Shown in pieces: positions 59,869 to 64,000 of a stretch of DNA of 64,000 nucleotides (the first letter of the stretch is position 1; each line of letters opens with the position of its first letter). The stretch is from contig NZ_KI911563.1 of the NCBI RefSeq assembly GCF_000515335.1, forward strand, positions 77,735-141,734, read 5' to 3'. The notes beneath the pieces were generated by a model that was not told the origin of the DNA, did no database searches, and worked only from the letters and a program-made list of their open reading frames with translations. This DNA is from Cohnella panacarvi Gsoil 349. GTDB taxonomy: Bacteria; Bacillota; Bacilli; Paenibacillales; Paenibacillaceae. The translations under genes and the position numbers were made by a program.

Positions 59869-60564
59869 ATGAGTGATAGCTTCGAACGTTTGCAAGAACG
59901 CGTGAACCTGCGTTTTCAAGACGGGTCTCTATTGCGGCAGGCGTTCACGCATACTTCCTACGTCAACGAGCAACGGGGCGCGCGCGTTCCCGACAACGAG
60001 AGGCTGGAGTTTCTGGGCGATGCGGTGCTGCAGTTGACCGTGTCCGAGTTTCTGTACCGCAAGTATCCGGATCGTCCGGAGGGAGAACTTACGAAGCTGC
60101 GGGCCAGCATCGTATGCGAGCCGTCGCTTGTCCGTTTTGCCGAGGCGCTCGATTTCGGGCAAGTCGTGCTGCTCGGCAAAGGGGAGGAGCAAACGGGCGG
60201 CCGAACGAGGCCGTCGCTGCTGGCCGACGCGTTCGAAGCGTTCGTAGGCGCTCTATACCTGGATCAAGGGCTTGTCGTCGTACGCAAGTTTCTCGAACGG
60301 CATCTGTTCTCGAAGCTGCCGGAAGACGGCGAAGCGCCGCGGAAGGATTACAAAACCGAGCTTCAAGAGAAGGTGCAGCAGCTGGGGATGGGGCCGCTAG
60401 ACTATCGGATCGTGGAAGAGCGGGGACCCGCGCACGATCGGGAGTTTATCGCCGTCGTCGTCGTCGGCAAGCAACGTCTCGGCACAGGAGCCGGACGTTC
60501 CAAGAAGGAAGCGGAGCAGCAAGCGGCGTCGCAGGCGCTGCACATGTTGCTGAAGCAATCATGA
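59869..60564 (+). CDS. rnc: Ribonuclease III
   Basis: A 231-residue double-strand RNase. Signature NERLEFLGDAVLQL (43-56) carries catalytic Glu and Asp, followed by ESLL-equivalent ADAFEAFVGALYLD and a C-terminal dsRNA-binding domain (about 158-229; DYKTELQEKVQQLG, then GRSKKEAEQQAASQAL). GGGGTGACG upstream of the ATG. smc follows 31 bases downstream, the conserved Firmicutes order. Confidence 0.95.
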   Translation: MSDSFERLQERVNLRFQDGSLLRQAFTHTSYVNEQRGARVPDNERLEFLGDAVLQLTVSEFLYRKYPDRPEGELTKLRASIVCEPSLVRFAEALDFGQVVLLGKGEEQTGGRTRPSLLADAFEAFVGALYLDQGLVVVRKFLERHLFSKLPEDGEAPRKDYKTELQEKVQQLGMGPLDYRIVEERGPAHDREFIAVVVVGKQRLGTGAGRSKKEAEQQAASQALHMLLKQS

Positions 60565-60595
60565 CCGACCGACTCGAGAGGAGAAATTCATCCTT

Positions 60596-63500
60596 ATGTT
60601 TCTAAAAAGAATCGAGCTGACCGGGTTTAAGTCGTTCGCGGACCGTACCGAGCTGGAATTCGTCCGCGGCATAACCGCCGTCGTCGGGCCTAACGGCAGC
60701 GGCAAGAGCAACATATCCGACGGCATCAGGTGGGTGCTCGGCGAACAAAGCGCCAAGTCTCTGCGCGGCGGCAATATGCAGGATATTATTTTCGCCGGCA
60801 GCGATACCCGTAAAGCGGTCAACTTCGGCGAAGTATCCTTGACGCTGGACAATTCGGATAAAGCGCTTCCGCTCGATTTCAGCGAAGTGACCGTTACCCG
60901 CCGGGTGCATCGGAACGGAGATAGCGAATATTTGATCAACAAGCAGCCGTGCCGGCTGAAAGACATTACCGAGCTCTTCATGGACACCGGGATCGGCAGG
61001 GAAGCTTATTCGATTATCGGACAGGGGCGGATCGAGGAAATCCTCAGTACGCGCTCCGAGGATCGCCGCGGCATTTTCGAGGAAGCGTCCGGCATCGTGA
61101 AGTATAAAAGCCGCAAGAAGGAAGCGCAGAAGAAGCTCGAGGATACCGAGAACAATTTATTGCGGATTCACGATCTCGTAAGCGAGCTCGACGGCCAAAT
61201 CGAACCGCTCAAGGAGCAGTCGGCCAAAGCCGAGAAGTACAAAGCGCTTAAGGAAGATTTGAAAAATAAAGAGATCGCGTTGTACGTTCATCAGATCGAG
61301 GGCGTGCACGCGTCTTGGACGCAGACGAACGAGAAGCTGACGGCGCTTCGCGACGAACAGACGGTGTTGTCTACGTTCGTCAGCGCGCACGATGCCCAGC
61401 TCGAGGAAGAGCGCCAGGTGCTCCTGCGATTGGAGGAAGTGCTCGAGAAGCTGCAGGACGAGCTGCTTCACTGCTCCGAGGAAACCGAGAAAACCGAAGG
61501 CTACGGCGAGCTCTTGAACGAACGCCGAGCGAACTTGGAGCGCACCCGCGAAGGGGTGATGCAATCGATCGCGTCCGCGACGGAGCGTCACGCCGAGTCG
61601 ACGGCGGAATCCGCGAGTTTAAGCGACAAGCGCGCAAGCTTGGACGCGGAGCTGTCCGCGCTGACGGCGAAGCTGGCTGCGGAGAGCGAGAAGCTGGCTT
61701 TGGCCGACGGCAGCACGGAAGCCGAAGAGAAGCTGAAAGCGGAGTTGTTCGATACGCTTAACGCGATGGCGCAGGCCCGCAACGACATTCGTTACGGTGA
61801 AGGCCAGCGCGAGGTGTTGGAGCGCAGGGTCGCGCGCATTGCCGAAGAAGAAGCGCGGCTTGCGGAGCAGCAGCAAGGGCTGAACGCGAAGCGCGAGCAG
61901 TTGGACGAGCGTTTCGCGGCCGTGTCCGCGGCGCTCGAAGACGTGCGTAACCAGTACGTGTCCGAAGGCGCGCGGTCGTCCGAGCTTCAGCGGAAGCTGG
62001 AGGAAGCGCAGCAAGCCGTTCGCCGCTTCGATCAGAAGCGCGACGCGCTCGTATCCCGGCGCGATACGATCAAGGAGCTGCAGGATGACTACGACGGCTT
62101 CCAGCACGGCGTTCGCGAAGTGCTCAAGGCGTCGAAGCGCGGCAACTTGCACGGCGTGCATGGCGCGGTGGCGGAGCTCGTCAGCGTGCCGGCCAACCTG
62201 GAGACGGCGATCGAGACGGCGCTCGGCGGCGCGTTGCAGCATATCGTCATGGAAGACGAGAAATGCTCCCGTACGGCCATCGCATACTTGAAGCAACGTC
62301 AGTCGGGGCGCGCCACGTTCCTGCCGCTCGACGTCATCCGTCCGCGCACGCTGCCGGACAGCGACAGACGTCAGCTCGAGCAACTGGAAGGATTCATCGG
62401 GATCGGAGCGGAGCTGGTCGGTTCCGAACCGAAATACGCGAATATCGTCAGCAGCATGCTCGGCAACGTGCTCATCTCGGAGACGTTGGAGCAAGCGAAC
62501 AAGATCGCCTCGAGGCTGCAGTACCGTTACCGCGTCGTTACGCGCGAAGGTGATATCGTCAACGCGGGCGGCTCGATGACGGGCGGCAGCTTGCAGAAGA
62601 AGTCTTCGAGCTTGCTCGGGCGTCAGCGTCAGCTAGACGATCTGGCGCGCGAGATCGCGGAAGCCGAGAACGCGCAAGCGCTGGCTCGCGCGGAAGTGGA
62701 CGACCTGAAGAAGCAAATCTCGCTTGTCGCTCACCATATCGAGCAATTGCGGGATCAAGGAGAGAAAGAGCGGCTTAACGAGCAACAGGTAGCTGCGGAG
62801 CGTCAACAGCTTCACCAGGAAGAGAAGCAGCTCGAAGAGCAGCAAACCGCGCTGACGATGGAGAAGGCGGCTTTCGACGCCGAGGCGAGCAGCCTGTCGA
62901 CGACGCGCGAAGAGGTGGATGCCAGGCTTGCGGCGCTTGTCGTCGAAGAAGAGCGAATCCAAGCGCGCATCCGCGAAGCGGAAGAGCTCCGCCGCCGCAG
63001 CGCGAGCGAGAAGGAAGAGCTTCAATCGGCTCTGACCGAACTGAGGATCGCGATCGCAAGGCTCGAGCAAGATCGCGGCGCGATTGACGAGCAGGCGGCG
63101 CGGGGAAGATCGGAACTGACAAGGTTGTCGGCCGAGCTGAAACAGCTGCAAGAGTCGCTCTCTCTTAACGCGGAAGAGAACGCGCGCAACGAGGAGCAGC
63201 TCGCTCAGCAGAAGGAGCGCTTGAACGAATTGCGCATCCAGAAGAAGCAACTGACGGAGAATATCGAGTTTAAGCGCGCGGACCGCGCGGAGAAGCAGCG
63301 CGAGCTCGAACGCAAAGAAGGCGAGACGAGAGATCAGCGGACGAAGCTGCGATCCGTCGAGGAAGGCATGCGCCAAGCGGAAATCGCCGTCAACCGGATG
63401 GACGTCGAGCTGGATAACCTGCTGCGTAAGCTGAGCGAGGAATACGAACTCGGCTTCGAGCTGGCGAAGGCGAAATATCCGGTGCCGGAAGATATCGTCG

Positions 63501-64000
63501 GCACGCAAAACGAAGTGCGCGATATGAAACGCAAAATTATCGCGCTCGGGGACGTCAACCTGGGTGCGATCGAAGAATACAAGCGCGTTTACGAACGGTA
63601 CCAGTTCCTGTCGGAGCAAGAGAACGACTTGATCGAGGCGAAGACGAAGCTGCATGGCATCATTCGCGAGATGGACGAAGAGATGTCCAAACGGTTCTTG
63701 ACGACGTTCTCCGAAATCCGCAAGCATTTCGTCGTCGTGTTCTCGAGGATGTTCGGAGGCGGTCGCGCTGATCTGATCTTGGCAGATCCGGATAAACCGC
63801 TCGATACCGGCATCGACATCGTCGCGCAGCCGCCAGGCAAGAAGTTGCAAAACTTGCAGCTCCTTTCCGGCGGAGAGCGCGCGTTGACGGCAATCGCGCT
63901 GTTGTTCGCGATACTGAACGTGAAGCCGGTGCCGTTCTGCGTGCTCGACGAAGTCGAAGCCGCGCTCGACGAGGCGAACGTCTCGCGTTACGCCCAATAC
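60596..64000 (+). CDS. smc: Chromosome segregation ATPase SMC (3' end cut by window)
   Basis: 1135 codons are open to the window edge, lacking perhaps 50-60 C-terminal residues. The N-terminal Walker A GPNGSGKSN (31-39) is followed by QGRIEEIL, a long coiled coil (about 170-500), the hinge (about 510-680 with GGALQHIVMED and GGSMTGGS), a second coiled coil (about 690-1010), and the C-terminal head with the signature LLSGGERALTAIALLFA and Walker B FCVLDEVEAALD. It organises the chromosome with ScpA/ScpB. GAGAGGAG is 12 bases before the ATG. Confidence 0.95.
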   Translation, partial: MFLKRIELTGFKSFADRTELEFVRGITAVVGPNGSGKSNISDGIRWVLGEQSAKSLRGGNMQDIIFAGSDTRKAVNFGEVSLTLDNSDKALPLDFSEVTVTRRVHRNGDSEYLINKQPCRLKDITELFMDTGIGREAYSIIGQGRIEEILSTRSEDRRGIFEEASGIVKYKSRKKEAQKKLEDTENNLLRIHDLVSELDGQIEPLKEQSAKAEKYKALKEDLKNKEIALYVHQIEGVHASWTQTNEKLTALRDEQTVLSTFVSAHDAQLEEERQVLLRLEEVLEKLQDELLHCSEETEKTEGYGELLNERRANLERTREGVMQSIASATERHAESTAESASLSDKRASLDAELSALTAKLAAESEKLALADGSTEAEEKLKAELFDTLNAMAQARNDIRYGEGQREVLERRVARIAEEEARLAEQQQGLNAKREQLDERFAAVSAALEDVRNQYVSEGARSSELQRKLEEAQQAVRRFDQKRDALVSRRDTIKELQDDYDGFQHGVREVLKASKRGNLHGVHGAVAELVSVPANLETAIETALGGALQHIVMEDEKCSRTAIAYLKQRQSGRATFLPLDVIRPRTLPDSDRRQLEQLEGFIGIGAELVGSEPKYANIVSSMLGNVLISETLEQANKIASRLQYRYRVVTREGDIVNAGGSMTGGSLQKKSSSLLGRQRQLDDLAREIAEAENAQALARAEVDDLKKQISLVAHHIEQLRDQGEKERLNEQQVAAERQQLHQEEKQLEEQQTALTMEKAAFDAEASSLSTTREEVDARLAALVVEEERIQARIREAEELRRRSASEKEELQSALTELRIAIARLEQDRGAIDEQAARGRSELTRLSAELKQLQESLSLNAEENARNEEQLAQQKERLNELRIQKKQLTENIEFKRADRAEKQRELERKEGETRDQRTKLRSVEEGMRQAEIAVNRMDVELDNLLRKLSEEYELGFELAKAKYPVPEDIVGTQNEVRDMKRKIIALGDVNLGAIEEYKRVYERYQFLSEQENDLIEAKTKLHGIIREMDEEMSKRFLTTFSEIRKHFVVVFSRMFGGGRADLILADPDKPLDTGIDIVAQPPGKKLQNLQLLSGGERALTAIALLFAILNVKPVPFCVLDEVEAALDEANVSRYAQY

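Noticed and set aside
62633-63997. 454-codon reverse-strand open frame opposite smc
   Set aside because: Shadow of the coiled-coil region of smc, with low-complexity Leu/Arg sequence and no start signals.

Overview
The window looks like the chromosome of a fairly high-GC, endospore-forming Gram-positive bacterium of the Paenibacillaceae; Cohnella or Paenibacillus is my inference. The evidence is the sporulation genes (spoVM, a spoVIF-like gene, ylbJ), the Bacillales-specific ylb and ylo gene orders, FapR control of lipid synthesis, RemA, RicF/YlbF, strong AGGAGG ribosome sites and frequent GTG/TTG starts. By eye the coding DNA is roughly 55-60 % GC. Nearly everything is core chromosome. I saw no tRNA, rRNA, CRISPR array, transposase, prophage or plasmid gene.

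Layout. 0-8.2 kb: the start of ftsW, a YugN-like gene, an M20 amidohydrolase, a CBS-pair protein, a secreted thermonuclease, a bacterial XPB helicase with its helicase-associated partner, and ylbF-ylbG. 8.4-12.6 kb: an unrecognised conserved gene, a LysR regulator, a PHP phosphoesterase, a small CWC protein, and convergent rqcH. 12.6-13.5 kb: a gene-free tandem repeat. 13.5-21.8 kb: a Ca2+-type P-ATPase, purT, dapF, an AT-rich islet with a SurA-like secreted protein and a broken exported-protein gene, and yitJ. 21.9-35.6 kb: remA-gmk-rpoZ-coaBC-priA-def-fmt-rsmB-rlmN-prpC-prkC-rsgA-rpe, the classic ylo block. 35.7-41.6 kb: spoVM, rpmB (reverse strand), yloU, fakA, a DegV/FakB protein and recG. 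41.7-46.3 kb: a spoVIF-like gene, a TPP-riboswitch-controlled thiamine-precursor ABC transporter, and an endonuclease/exonuclease/phosphatase-fold protein. 46.6-53.6 kb: rsmD-coaD, an ECF sigma/anti-sigma pair, ylbJ and tmcAL (reverse strand), ylbN-rpmF. 53.7-64 kb: a FapR operator followed by fapR-plsX-fabH-fabD-fabG-acpP-fabF-rnc-smc, with smc cut by the window edge.

How the genes work together. The backbone combines translation and ribosome quality control (rqcH, def, fmt, rsmB, rlmN, rsgA, rpmB, rpmF, rsmD), coenzyme A and fatty-acid/phospholipid synthesis (coaBC, coaD, fapR to fabF, fakA/degV), PASTA-kinase signalling (prpC-prkC), genome maintenance (priA, recG, XPB pair, smc) and sporulation or biofilm control (ricF, remA, spoVM, ylbJ). 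Compared with B. subtilis, the ylb and ylo clusters are interleaved: ylbF-ylbG lie before yloA-yloB, while ylbH/I/J/M/N-rpmF sit between recG and fapR. yloC (yicC), thiN and sdaAB/sdaAA are absent from their usual slots.

The least explained signals are non-coding: a 287-bp tandem duplication built from near-palindromic 15-mers spaced about 50 bp, with a dispersed relative near 28.4 kb; a second repeat type near 50.0 kb; a structured region after rpmF; and the AT-rich islet beside yitJ. No clearly new multi-gene system was found.
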